Source of the DNA: Lottia gigantea | Lineage: Eukaryota > Mollusca > Gastropoda > Lottiidae | NCBI RefSeq assembly: GCF_000327385.1 | Contig: NW_008708133.1 | Location: forward strand, 2,122,713 to 2,186,712 | Reading direction: 5' to 3' | DNA: 64,000 nt | Shown here: piece after piece, positions 36,601 to 47,789 of the stretch | How positions within the stretch are numbered: position 1 is the first letter of the stretch | Layout of the letters: each line of letters opens with the position of its first letter | Translations under genes and position numbers: made by a program | Notes under the pieces: model-generated | Databases searched by the model: none | The model's input: the letters and a program-made list of their open reading frames with translations, nothing else | Told to the model about the DNA's origin: nothing

Positions 36601-37164
36601 TTTATTGAATCGTTTTGGAGTTGTCGAGGTTTTACAAATCGCCTGACCCGATACATCTTGTAAGATGGTGGTAAATAATTCCATCGGGTCTTCTGCCTCA
36701 TCTAGATCATCTTCAGTAAAAGAAGAAATGCAAAGAGCCTCAAAGAGAGGCCAATTGTTTTTGGAGAGTTTCCATCTTTGTGGCCTGTCTACAGGTGAAG
36801 GACCATTATTCCGTAGAATTACAGGATAATGATCACTGTGGCAGAGATCGTCGTGGACACTCCAAGAAAAATCTTGGAACAAAGATGGAGAGCTAATTGT
36901 CAGATCTACATGACAAAAAGTTTGGTTTTTTGAGCAGAAATACGTAGGCGATTCGTCATTTAAGTTGCAAAGATCATTGTCATAAATGACCTCTGGTATT
37001 ATCATCGGAGCTACCCCAGAAAGAATGGTGACCATTGAAATCTCCTAACAAAATGTAAGGAGAAGGAAGCTGGGCAACAAGGTCATCCAATTCTCTCGGG
37101 TTCAATGATAAGCTAGGTGGTAAGTAGATGGAACAAATGGTAATAGGCACGTGATATGATACTT
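33687..37164 (-). pseudogene. LINE ORF2: partial endonuclease, reverse transcriptase, RNase H
   Basis: The endonuclease begins midway (TICSIYLPPSLSLNP, YILLGDFNGHHSFWG). Then a long open linker (36442-37035), RT with PKPGKDPTNPTNYRPIALTS, motif A FFDLEKAYDTTW, motif B RVPQGSIL and motif C YVDD (about 35450), RNase H with FYTDGSKDGDK, AAELIAILQAL and LPSHMDIQGNDMADAAAK, and a C-terminal CEHCQICLTVKHILIEC finger. Frame changes near 37030, 36450, 35470 (between motifs B and C) and 34400 (in a long A/T run) break it. Confidence 0.88.
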
Positions 37165-37939
37165 TTTTTCTATTTTTATTTTTTGGATACGTTTTTCCAA
37201 TTTCCACTTTGGGCAGTCCTTGGAAACGGCAACATGATTTCCATCGCAATTACAACAGCAAGGAGTATCACTACAATCCTTACTGTCTTGCCCGGACTTG
37301 CCACAACGTGCACATCGCAACGAACTTTTGCAAGTTCGAGTGCCATGCCCGAAGCGCTGACAGTTGAAACACCTGAGAGGGTTAGGAATATACGGTTAAA
37401 CTTTTATATTAAGATAGCCTACTTTTATATCTGATGGTAGTTCGGGTCTGTCAAAGAGAAGTATGAATGTATTTGTAGGTATTAATTGGCCGTCACGACG
37501 GATAGAAATTTGATCAACATTCGTGACTCCAATATCTTTTAGTTCTTCCTTCATTTCCTCCGAAGAACAGCCACTAAGGTCAGGGTGCGTACAACACCCT
37601 TAGAGGAGTTCAGAGAAGAATGCGCAGAGACAGTGATAGGAATATTGACTAAAGATGTTGATTTTAATAATAATTCCGAGTGTATCTTACGGTGGCATTC
37701 GAGCAATAAAGAACCGTTACAAAGTTTTTTTAATGGATTTAGGCTCAGTGGCCAAACCAGTTATTCCTTTGGCAAATGATAGCAAATGGTGATAAAGATG
37801 CCAAAGACCTCTCAGGGTCACTACTGTTAATGACAAGAAACCGAGGCCAAGAATCACTAGACGAGCTAGATGATTCAGTAAATTCTGCCTCGGTTAGTCT
37901 ACGTTTATTGTTTTTTTGTTTTGGATTTAATGTAGCCAT
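37165..37939 (-). pseudogene. LINE ORF1 (gag-like) with three zinc knuckles, broken
   Basis: Starts MATLNPKQKNNKRRLTEAEF, then WPRFLVINSSDPERSLASLS PFAI. Later NTFILLFDRPELPSDIKVGY and NPLRCFNCQRFGHGTRTC lead into CARCGKSGQDSKDC and CCNCDGNHVAVSKDC. The first knuckle is a proper CX2CX4HX4C; the second has Gln in place of His. Frameshifts near 37780, 37600 and a stop near 37400. The usual C-terminal half of ORF1 is missing because of the deletion at about 37165. Confidence 0.85.
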
Positions 37940-38461
37940 GAAGAAAAGAAGAGGATTCATCTCCCGAAACCCCCGACCACCATGGACCACAACATCCGCA
38001 CGGGCTGTGCGCGGGGCTCCAGCGCTGGCGCCCTAGGGGTAATCAGGAGATATACTTGAATAAAAATGAGGAATAGAAGTTCAGGATGGGGCATAGCAAT
38101 TCCTTGAACTTATATTGTATTTTTACTCAATTGACCCAAGCCGCTGCTTCCGAGTCGGTGAAATTACTTGGAGTAAAGGGATATAAACTGTGTCGAGGAA
38201 ATGTTTAATCTGTTCTGACCACCGACTCAGAGGCTCAGCACGACAAGCCGATTGACCAGTGTGGGCCACACTGGTCACCCGTCTAGGAATCCCCTGGCCC
38301 AAAGTGATGTATTGGGAAATATGTCACCCTCAACCACCAGGACTCCATTCAAAACCGACACGGGTCGCACCTCACGGCAAACGAGGAGCCCCAATTCAGT
38401 CACTTCTCAGACACGTAATGGGGGACGGTGGACCTATTCTTGACCAAGGTCCACTGGGGGA

Positions 38462-38475
38462 TACCATGATCAGAA
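38462..38475. repeat. Target-site duplication, right copy
   Basis: TACCATGATCAGAA, identical to 33507-33520. Confidence 0.9.
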
Positions 38476-38740
38476 TGAGTTTGGAAGAATGAAGGAGTTC
38501 AAGTAACTCACGCCACACCATCCAGGGCCGAATTTCACCGCCATGTCATTCAACCCGACAAGATCTAACGAAATATCAACAACCAAACCAGAATCATCCA
38601 ATCTGAACCAATCCAACTACCAACTACTACCATGACCAACAACTACCTATTTTGCGATATCAGCATCCGCTGAAAGTGAATGTTAACTTGTCATCTACCA
38701 CCACCATTTTGGTGTATGTACATCACCATTAAGAATGATA
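38476..38740 (+). pseudogene. Old LINE fossil, plus strand, right part (3' UTR)
   Basis: Continues the plus-strand element across the insertion; C-rich, with ACCAAACCAGAATC and CCAACTACCAACTACTACC like the ACCAAACCAAACCAACGACT just left of the insertion. The end is uncertain. Confidence 0.45.
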
Positions 38741-39062
38741 AAAAGTGTTTATCTAAACAATAGGAAGAAATCCTATTAACTTTGTCAAATTCAAAAACTA
38801 TAATTGAACCTAAATGCAGATTGTTTTAACTTAATGGATAGATATATAATTAGAAGGAAACCCAAGACTCCATGCAATTTGATGGAAATTGGTTGGAATC
38901 CGATTATTTTCCATTAACATAATAAAGGAGATTAGCGTTGGAACCAACATGATGTAATAAGCAGAATGCTATAGAAAAAAGTCTCAGTTAGAAGTTCAAA
39001 AGTAACTGTAAATAATATATATGTTGATCTTAATATCAGGATAAGTGTCACACAGAAAGGAT

Positions 39063-40179
39063 AAGATAGCTTTCCAGGCAAGGTAATATACGCCCACTGG
39101 CAGCTTTGATTTTGAACATAAATATTTAGCAGTACAGTAACAATCACCAGTATGAAATATTCAACCTTCAGTCATACACTTCTTTTGAACTCTTTAGTGC
39201 GATACTGAATAATATTGAGTATGAGTTCAATCTTTAGCTCATGAAAACTCAAGAAGGCAAATATTTAATCTTCAGGACTGAATAATAAAACCAAAATCCA
39301 GAAAGAATCATGCCTTTTAGTGTTTAAGAGCTAAATTTGAAAGCAGTTTCATGAACAAGGGCAATAACTCATACTGAAGATTTTTCAATTCTTCTGATTT
39401 TCAATAGGGTTCATCCTTGGGTGATTACGAACATTCACACCAAGTTTCATCAAAGTGATTATGTGCTAAAAATTGAACGCATTTTCAATGGCAAGGGCAA
39501 TAACTCATACTAAATATTTTTTTAATTTTACTGATTTTCAATAGGGTTTATCCTTGGGTCATAACAAACACTCATGCCAAGAATTCGTCAAAATCCGTCA
39601 AGAATTGTCCCTGCTAGAATGTTTACAAGCTAAAATTTTAACGCGTTTTCAAGAACAAGGGCAATAACTCATACTAAATATTTTTCAATTTTTCTGTTTT
39701 TCAATATGGTTTATCCATGGGTGATAACCAACACACATGCCAAGTTTCATCAAAATCCGTCAAGAATTGTGCCTTCTAGAATGTTTACGAACTAAAAATT
39801 GAACGCATTTTCAAGAACAAGGGCAATAACTCATACTAAATATTTTTCAATTTTTCTGATTTTCGATAGGGTTTATCCTTGGGCGATATCGAACACTGAA
39901 ACCTAGTTTCATAAAAATCCGTCATGATTTGCACCTTCTAGAGTGTTTACGAGCATTCCAAGAACAAGGGCAATAACTCATAGTAAATATTTTTCGATTC
40001 GTCTAATTTTCAATAGAGTTCATCCTTGGGTGATTACAAACACTCATACCGAAATCAGTCAAGAATTGTGCCTTGTAGAGTGTTTACGAGCAATTGTGGA
40101 TGGACGGACGGATTGGCTGACGAACTGAATGAGGTGACGACAATATACGCCCCCCCATTTCATGTGGGCGTATAAAAAT
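39063..40179 (+). mobile_element. Tandem-core element 6 (162-bp-type)
   Basis: Left AGATAGCTTTCCAGGCAAGG then TATACGCCCACTGGCAGC; about five monomers; right end GGACGGACGGATTGGC then CATGTGGGCGTATAAAAATG. Left and right TATACGCCCAC / GTGGGCGTATA are exact inverted copies here. Confidence 0.85.
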
Positions 40180-41000
40180 GACTTGGTATTTAGTGGTGTG
40201 GGTGGCTGATATACAATATAAACTAATAGGCTAAATCGACCAAAATAAAACTAATTAAAAATCAAATTAAGTCTAATGACTCTACTTTAATATGTCTTGA
40301 GCCAATAATGCCTGAAGATATTCTGTAGATCTTACAATTCTCATATCATGCTACTGAAGCCATTAAATGACATCATCATCACAGCTACATTCAACCCTAC
40401 CAGATGGTTTACTGGCAAAATAAACCCGAGCAGCTAGTAAACCAGCCGTTACTAAGTGATGTCACACAGCGTTAACATCATACGCTTTTTCTCATATTAC
40501 TTGGAGTTCAGGGTATGTGACTTTTACACTCAGGGTTCAAAAGGTTAAGCTATATTCATTGCAGTTTGAGAGACAAAATAACACTATATAATGTGATAAG
40601 TTAATTTCAAATTTTACCTTGATGATCTGCAAATCAAAAGATAGCTTGCCAGGCAAGGTAATATAAGCCCACTGGCAGCTTTGATTTTGAACATAAATAT
40701 TTAGCAGTACAGTAACAATCACCAGTATGAAATATTCAACCTTCAGTCATACACTTCTTTTGAACTCTTTAGGGTGATACTGAATAATATTGAGTATGAA
40801 TTATTGTTCTTGAAAATGTGTTCAATCTTTAGCTCGTGAAAACACTAGAAGACAAATATTCAATCTTCAACGCGGTAATGAATAATAAAAAAAGTTTCTT
40901 CAAAATTCGGCAAGAATCATGCCTTCTAGAGTTTATACAAGCTTAAAATTGAACGCGTTTTCAAGAACAAGGGCAATAACTAATACTAAATATTTTTCAT

Positions 41001-42916
41001 TGCAGGGCGTTCGTTTGCATTGTTTTCTAACTGTTTATTTATTTTTTTTTTTCTTCATCCCGGGAGCTTAGTTCTCGGAAACGGCAACGGGTACGGCAAA
41101 ACGGATTTCACCATGTTTTCTAACCTGTGGAGTATGGTGGAATGGATGTAAAACGAAAATTTTCTGAGCAACATGAAGCGACGTTAGCAACAAACAGAAA
41201 GTCGCCTATAGAGGGCATGTTTATCAGCCGATTTTGATAGGGTTTCTTTCATTGTATTTCTTGTAACAAAGGACAAATGATAGCAGTTAAAAATTTTCGA
41301 TTTTCGAAAATTCGTTGCATACTTTTTTTTGCCGAAATTAATCGAAAAATACTATTTCGGTTGTTATTTGGCGGATTGACTTGAAACTTACATGGTGTAG
41401 ACCACCAGCAAAGTGGAATAAAAGCACACATTCAAAATTTTTTCGTAACTTCCGGTTTCGATGTTAGTACTTCCGGTGGTGTCACTTCCGGTGGAATTGA
41501 TTCATGTCAAAATTAACATATGCATTATATTACCAGCCTTAATACAAACCTTTTAAACTAAAAAAAATCGTACCGGAAGTAACATGTTTGTCACCATATT
41601 GGTTTGCCTCATTTTTGCCCAAATCGATTCCCAGAATTCATTTTTAATCCGATTTGCGTAACGTTTGTCAAACGATCTGTTTAATGTTTGTCTACAAATG
41701 ATAGGAAGCATAATTTTGATTTTCGGTTTTGCCTTTTTTGTACAACCGGATTGTTTTTTTCAAAGTTTGAAGGCGTATATCTCATGACCTTGACCTTTGA
41801 TGACCTTCATATTTACTGTGATGATAATTTGTGACCTTGTCTATCTGATGATCTTTTGACCTTTGGGGTCAGATACCTATTTTCGATTTTACAGGGGTCT
41901 AAATATGGACCATTTTGAGCCTTTAAAGCGCTATATCTCGGTCCCTAAAAGAGATATGGCAATAATTCTTTCGATTTTGTAATGTAGAGATTCTTAGCTT
42001 TCCATAGTTATATAACATGCATACCTTTCATGCAAATTCAAAACTCCATTCACTTAACATGGGGTTATTATTAGATAAATCGACTAATTAGATTAACCTG
42101 GCTGTCAACCCCAATAGAAATCAAAGTTTAAGTTGTTTTAAAGACACCCTCCCTTTTATATTTCTTATCCGATTTTCATCAAACTTGGTATGTATGTGTA
42201 TAATCCAATTCTAAATTTGATGGAAATATTGAATTTTTGTTGTGCGCATGCACATTACCAACTTTCTTATTTCTCATTTGATTTTCATCAAACTTGGAAT
42301 GTATGTGTATAATTAAATTCTTAATTTGATGGAATTACCGAATTTGCGTAGTGCGCATGCGCATTACCAACTTTCTTATTTCTTATCTGATTTTCATCAA
42401 ACTTGGCATGTATGTCTATAAATCAGTTCTAAATTTGATGGAAATATTGAATTTTCTTTGTGCGCGTGCACATTACCAACTTTCTTATTTCTTATCCGAA
42501 TTTCACCTAACTTGGTATGTATGTGTATAATCCAATTCTAAATTTGATGGAAATATTGAATTTTTGTTGTGCGCATGCGCATTATCAACTTTCTTATTTC
42601 TTATCCGAATTTCACCTAACTTGGTATGTATGTGTATAATCCAATTCTAAATTTGATGGAAATATTGAATTTTTGTTGTGCGCATGCGCATTATCAACTT
42701 TCTTATTTCTTATCCGAATTTAACCAAACTTGCTAGGTATGTGCATAATCCAATTATAAATTAGATAGAAATATTGAATTTTGTTGTGCGCATGCGCATT
42801 GCCTAGCTCCAGGCACTTTTGCATGTTTGCATTTAGAGATGCAGAAAAGTATTTACATCAATGTAATTGCAATAGACCGTCTTCGTATGTACCTGAATGT
42901 TGTAACACGCCCTGCA
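41001..42916. mobile_element. 109-bp-core repeat element inserted in element 7
   Basis: 10-bp perfect inverted ends TGCAGGGCGT (41001-41010) and ACGCCCTGCA (42907-42916). Includes a unique part with repeated GATGTTAGTACTTCCGGTGG and CATGACCTTGACCTTTGATG, then six tandem 109-bp monomers (about 42145-42800) carrying AAATTTGATGGAAATATTGA and TGCGCATGCGCATTACCAAC. A shorter relative lies at 13195-14155. No coding capacity seen; no clear target duplication. Confidence 0.7.
42352..42798. promoter_or_regulatory. Four perfect NRF-1 consensus palindromes in the 109-bp repeats
   Basis: TGCGCATGCGCA at 42352-42363, 42570-42581, 42679-42690 and 42787-42798 fits YGCGCAYGCGCR exactly; two further monomers have one or two changes. 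Whether any is bound is unknown. Confidence 0.4.
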
Positions 42917-43299
42917 TCAGTACTGTTATTAGAACTGTTCTAGTTTTTCTTTTTTTCAATACGGTTTATCCTTGGGCGATTACAAACACTCATACCAAGT
43001 TTCATCAAAATCCATCATGAATTGCACTTTCTAGAGTGTTGACGGGCGTTTTAAGAACAAGGGCAATAACTCATAGTAAATATTTTTCGATTCGTCTGAT
43101 TTTCAATAGGGTTCTTTCTTGGGTGATTACAAACAAAAATACCAAGATTCGTTCGAAATCAGTCAAGAATTGTGCCTTGTAGAGTGTTTACGAGCAATTG
43201 TGGACGGACAGACGGACGTGGGTGATGGCAATATACGCCCCCCATTTCATGTGGTCATTCCAAAAAGAAAAAACAGGCAGCAATAACCAATCACAGAAG

Positions 43300-43456
43300 A
43301 CTTTTTGATGGGATAGCCAATACCACTAGTAGTACAGCGATTCATTTGATGTATACTGAACTTGGTGTAATAAATAATAACACTTGACATCAAATACCAT
43401 CCTTTAATACCCAACGTTTCGTCAAATAAGTTTTGACTTCATCAGGGGAAGAAACA
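43300..43456 (-). mobile_element. Possible Penelope-like element terminus with hammerhead-type motif
   Basis: On the minus strand CCCCTGATGAAG (43437-43448), stem GTCAAA...TTTGAC (43421-43437) and GAAACGTTGGG (43410-43420) reproduce the CUGAUGA - stem II - GAAA order of a hammerhead ribozyme, as seen in termini of Penelope-like elements. Stems I and III and a cleavage triplet were not established. Confidence 0.4.
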
Positions 43457-43933
43457 AACTACATGAGTGTTTGTTATCACCAAAGGATAAACCCTATTGA
43501 AAATCCGAAAATTTGAAAAATAATTAGTATGAGTTATTGCCCTTGCTATTGGAACCCGTTCAATTTTTAGCTCGTAATCACACTAGAAGGCACAATTGTT
43601 GACAGATTTTGATGAAACTTGATGTGAATGTTCGTTATCACCCAAGAATGAACCCTATTGAAAATCAGAAGAATTGAAAAATATTTAGTGTGAGTTATTG
43701 CCCTTGTTCTGGAAAACGCTTTCAAATTTAGCTCTTAAACACTAAAAGGCATGATTCTTACTGGATTTTGACAAAACTTGGTTTCATTATTCAGTCCAGT
43801 GCTGAAGATTGAATATTTGCCTTCTAGAGTTTTCACGAGCTAAAAATTGATCAATATTATTTAGTTTCGCCCTAAAGAGTTCAAAAGAAGTGTATGACTG
43901 AAGGTTGAATATTAGCCTGGCAAGCTATCTTAT
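43457..43933 (-). mobile_element. Tandem-core element 8, reverse orientation, right-truncated
   Basis: Reads in reverse: the AGATAGCTTGCCAGGCTAAT left end lies at 43933, followed by two to three monomers; the ACGGACGG right end is absent. Confidence 0.7.
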
Positions 43934-44079
43934 AAGACTTAGTCGTTTTGTGCAGCTGGGCACGATGTGGCAAGTTGGGCAATGCGGCAAAACGAACCCA
44001 CCCACGTGACAGAGCTATTCAAAGTAAAAAATCATGATTTCAGAATGGCTATAGAACCTGAAGTGAAGGCTGCAGAACA

Positions 44080-44363
44080 AAAAATAGCGATGCCATCGTA
44101 ATACGCCCACATTTGTAATGGAAGCTAATTTGTCTGGTAGGTTGACAAGAGTTATCAGTAAATGAATGTTTCTGAGAGTGAAATTTTCATATTTCATGGG
44201 TTTTGTTTATAGCTTATTCAAGTGAGATTAATTTAACGTGTCTAGTTTCATTTAATCCATGTAGAAGTGAATCTTTTGAGTGGCAGCAAGTGGCAAATCT
44301 TTGTGTTAAGACAGTTATAAATTTACGGACAGACAGACAGACAGGGGCGATGGCTATATAAGG
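44080..44363 (+). repeat. 260-bp dispersed repeat, copy 1
   Basis: GATGCCATCGTAATACGCCC, GTTGACAAGAGTTATCAGTA, TTTCATGGGTTTTGTTTA, then GGACAGACAGACAGACAGGG GCGATGG. About 80-85% identical by eye to 48387-48651. Ends resemble the tandem-core family (CGCCCACAT; GACGGAC), so it may be a relative with a unique core. Confidence 0.75.
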
Positions 44364-44733
44364 TTTATCCTTGGGTGATTACAAACACTCACACCAATTT
44401 TCGTCAAAATCCATCAAGAAACCAGCTCTCTATCATGTCCACAAACAATTCAAGAACAAGAGCAATAACTCATAGTAAATATTTTTCGATTCGTCTGATT
44501 TTCAATAGGGTTTATCCTTGGGTGATAACAAACACTCACACCAAGATTCGTCAAAATCCATCAAGAAACCAGCTTTCTATCGTGTCCACAAACAATTCAA
44601 GAACAAGGGCAATAACTCATAGTAAATATTTTTCGATTCGTCTGATTTTCAATAGGGTTCATCCTTGGGTGATTACTAACACTCACACCACAAGAAACCA
44701 CAAACAATTGTGGCTATATACGCCCACACAGGG
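44364..44733 (+). mobile_element. Tandem-core element 9, partial
   Basis: Two and a half 162-bp-type monomers with a variant linker ACCAGCTCTCTATCATGTCC, ending GGCTATATACGCCCACACAG. Reading frames through it are only an effect of the repeat. Confidence 0.65.
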
Positions 44734-45088
44734 AACATGTATGGATAGATCTTGCCATGGGCAACAACTTTTGTTCTGGTCAAAAGGTCAACAAAGGTTT
44801 CATAAAAGAGATATGAGCCTAAAATATTATGAAAATTGCTGTTTTTCAGACGGCCGTAAAAGCGGAAATATACTTGGAAATCAAAGATCAAAATATTAGT
44901 GGACAGATCAATAACTTTTGACCTTGCAAAGGTCAAGGTCATCCAAGTAAAGGTCAAAACCCAATCTTTTATTTTGAAATATAAAACCCAGAAAACCGTG
45001 TCTTTATCAGAAACTGGTGAAGGAGGTGTCCTATTTTGATGCAAAGTTTAAAGGTTGACAAATACAACTATAACTACACATAGTTATA

Positions 45089-45714
45089 AAGATAGCTTGC
45101 CAGGCCATATAAATGATAACACCATGTTTCATTAAAATCAATTGAAAACTGTAATCTCTATTGTGTTCACAAACAAATTTTGATGTGTTTTTCGTAAGTC
45201 AAAGGCAATAACTCAAAAACCATTCATCGAAAGATCATCAAATTCGAACTAGACCAAGATCTCATCAATATAAATGATCACACCAAATTTCATTAAAATA
45301 AGTTAAAAACTGTAGTCTTTATTGTGTTCACAAACAAATTATGAAGTGTTTTTCCTAAGTCAAGGGCAATAAGTCAAAAAACTGTTCATCAAAGATCGTC
45401 AATTTCGAACTTGACCATGAACTCATCAATATAAATGATCACACTAAATTTCATTAAAATCAGTTGAAGACTGTAGTCTCTTTTGTGTTCACAAACAAAT
45501 TTTGATGCGTTTTACCTAAGTCAAGGGCAATAACTCAAAAACCGCTCATCGAAAGATCGTCAACTTTGAACTTGACAAAGATCTCATTAATATAAATCAT
45601 CACACCAAATTTCATTAGTTGAAAACTGTAGTCTCTATTGTGTTCACAAAAAATGTTGACGGACCAATGGACCGACGGCAATATATGTCCACATTTTTAT
45701 GTGGGCGTATAAAC
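45089..45714 (+). mobile_element. Tandem-core element 10 (171-bp-type)
   Basis: Left AAGATAGCTTGCCAGGCCAT; three to four monomers with TCAAGGGCAATAACTCAAAA and AATGATCACACCAAATTTCA; right GACCAATGGACCGACGGC then TTATGTGGGCGTATAAAC. Confidence 0.8.
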
Positions 45715-47789
45715 AAATAAATTTCTAAAAAAAAAACATCTAGATTAATATTAATATGTATTAACAACACTCATACATTCTATAATGAATATCTATATAA
45801 CAAAGAATGGAATCCAAGGTATAAGTTAATGGCAGATAAATAAGGATTGTAATCTTCTTTCCATATGGAAATGTTACAACAGTATTGAAGAGACAGATAG
45901 CGAAACCTGGAATAAAAATCTGCACAAACAAGACAATTCAAAATCTTGTCCAAAATCTTGTCCAAAATATGGCAAAATGGAGAGTAAAAGTTTTATAGCA
46001 GTGAACTCATTTAAAGAGAAGTACCATCAGGTGCTCCAAAACAAGTAAGCCTGGTCAGCTTCGCGTGAGACACCCCCCACTGCGACATGTACGTCATAAC
46101 TATTTGCATCGGCTTATTTATTCAGAACATGACAGATAATTTTAATCACAAATTGTTTAAACTTGACAGAAGAACAACTGTTAACACAAAATTGCAAAAT
46201 AGCAAGTTGGCCTTTATTTCTATGACAATCACAGGCTGTGATTCACAGCATCTAAACTTCATTCATTTAATACAATTACAACACTGTGTGGTCCTTTAAT
46301 GTTTACTGAAATTTGCAACCTTTACACCCCTAATGTCAACGTCAGTCTATGAAGGTTCATGTAAATAAAGCAATATCTGATAATAGATGGCAAAATTTAA
46401 ATGCTATGTGTGACTGAATGAACGGAAATGTTTATCTTTAACCATTGATTACTCATAATTATCATATAATATTTAAATCAATATGGCTATTAAAATATCT
46501 ATTAAGACTTAATTATACCACACTATCAATTTCCTATCTATATTCACTATGCCAATATAGGAAAACAGATAACAAAGCGCAGAGATAGCCTTACCTCTAT
46601 TGTTAAGGGACATTATATCATGGCAACAACATATTATAAGCAAGAACCAGAGATATAAATTGCCAGAAGCTATTTAGAAAGATGGTGTAAAATCTTGGAA
46701 TATGGCTAATGATTTGGAAGATATTTCTATCTCTCAATCATGCACAGTAATAGACATTTTACACTGAAAAATACCAAATTCTTGAGATTTCTAAAATGTG
46801 AAAATAAATGGTAAAGAATAGAAGAAAATGAAATAATTACCGATAAGCTGTAGTGTATTGTGAGCTACATTACTAAATCAGATGAAAGCAGACAGATATA
46901 AGATTATTGATTTTTACTCTAGGTTTTAACCGGAAGTGAATTTTAGAGGTCATCTCAAATGTTTCTTCTTGACCATAACATCAAATTCATGTTTTTTTTT
47001 TTGATATCTTTCATATTTGTCCATTTACTTGTTCTGATAATTTCACTGAACATTAAACTCTTTCCTGAATATCAAGCATCACCTTATCCTAATTCTGAAG
47101 GGCTGCTTATTATTCACAGCTTAAGGCTCAAGAAATACAACCTTCCTAAATTGTGCATTTTAAGAGAAATGTACGTTCTTTGAATTTTTTTTAATAAAAA
47201 TAACCATTTCTGAAGTACAAGAATCTATGAAAGCTGTAAAACATTCTTGGTTTTCCACTTCTTCTTCTTGGAAGTAGTATTCCTTGTTAATAAACTATTT
47301 ATTTGCCTATAACTTTTTTAACATAAGTTCTGTTTTATGCAATTTTCACCATAAATAAACTTTAAATTTTTAACTCTTCTTTTTAAAAATATAAAGAGAT
47401 ATTTCAAAATATCAGTGCATACTTGCTTGAAAAACGGTAGCCAATCAAAAACCGTAGGTCCAGGGTCATCTTGGTTGCATGTATTTTCGCATACTTGCAT
47501 CTAGGAGGAAAACGCGTCGATCAGGTCAGAAACTTCTGTGATTTGTCTTCAGCCATGGTCAAGACTCAATCTGATCCAAAAAAGGGGACAAAACAAAAGA
47601 CATTGGATGTGATTCAGGTCAACTATCAATTTTATCAATTGATTCAACAGGGACAATGGTGTCTAGATCAGGCTGAATGAAAAAAAACCAATCTTTGTGC
47701 TGGGGGTATCATGGTGAATTCCTCTCTGAATTTTTACCAGATCCAATATTTCTCATATTTACTCAAAACTTTCTCGACAGTCATTTATA
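45715..47789. other. Non-coding AT-rich sequence
   Basis: No gene recognised. A plus-strand open stretch at 47553-47680 (MVKTQSDPKKGTKQ...) has no recognisable match. Confidence 0.4.

Larger units (their letters stand above)
33521..38461 (-). mobile_element. Nimb/I-type LINE, 4.94 kb, internally deleted and mutated
   Basis: Minus-strand non-LTR retrotransposon bounded by a 14-bp target duplication. In order: 5' UTR (about 38461-37940), ORF1 gag with zinc knuckles, ORF2 with endonuclease, reverse transcriptase and RNase H, and a short 3' UTR ending in a CATTTCATTTCAT tail instead of poly(A). The RNase H plus CCHC ORF1 and sequences such as LGDFNGHHSFWG and VPQGSIL place it in the I group, closest to molluscan Nimb elements. 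A deletion joins the ORF1 zinc knuckles to the middle of the endonuclease. Several frameshifts, so non-functional, but the intact 5' end and duplication indicate a fairly recent insertion. Confidence 0.9.
40638..43254 (+). mobile_element. Tandem-core element 7, interrupted by a 1.9-kb repeat element
   Basis: Left end AGATAGCTTGCCAGGCAAGG at 40638; the first monomer stops at ATACTAAATATTTTTCAT (41000) and resumes near 42945 with TCAATACGGTTTATCCTTGG; right end GACGGACAGACGGACGTGGG then CATTTCATGTGG. Left 350 bp closely matches element 6. Confidence 0.8.

Noticed and set aside
44375-44899. 174-codon open frame on the plus strand
   Set aside because: It is the translation of tandem repeat monomers (repeating [15 protein letters not shown]), with no independent coding signal. 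The same applies to 19033-19245, 22156-22380 and 39943-40128.
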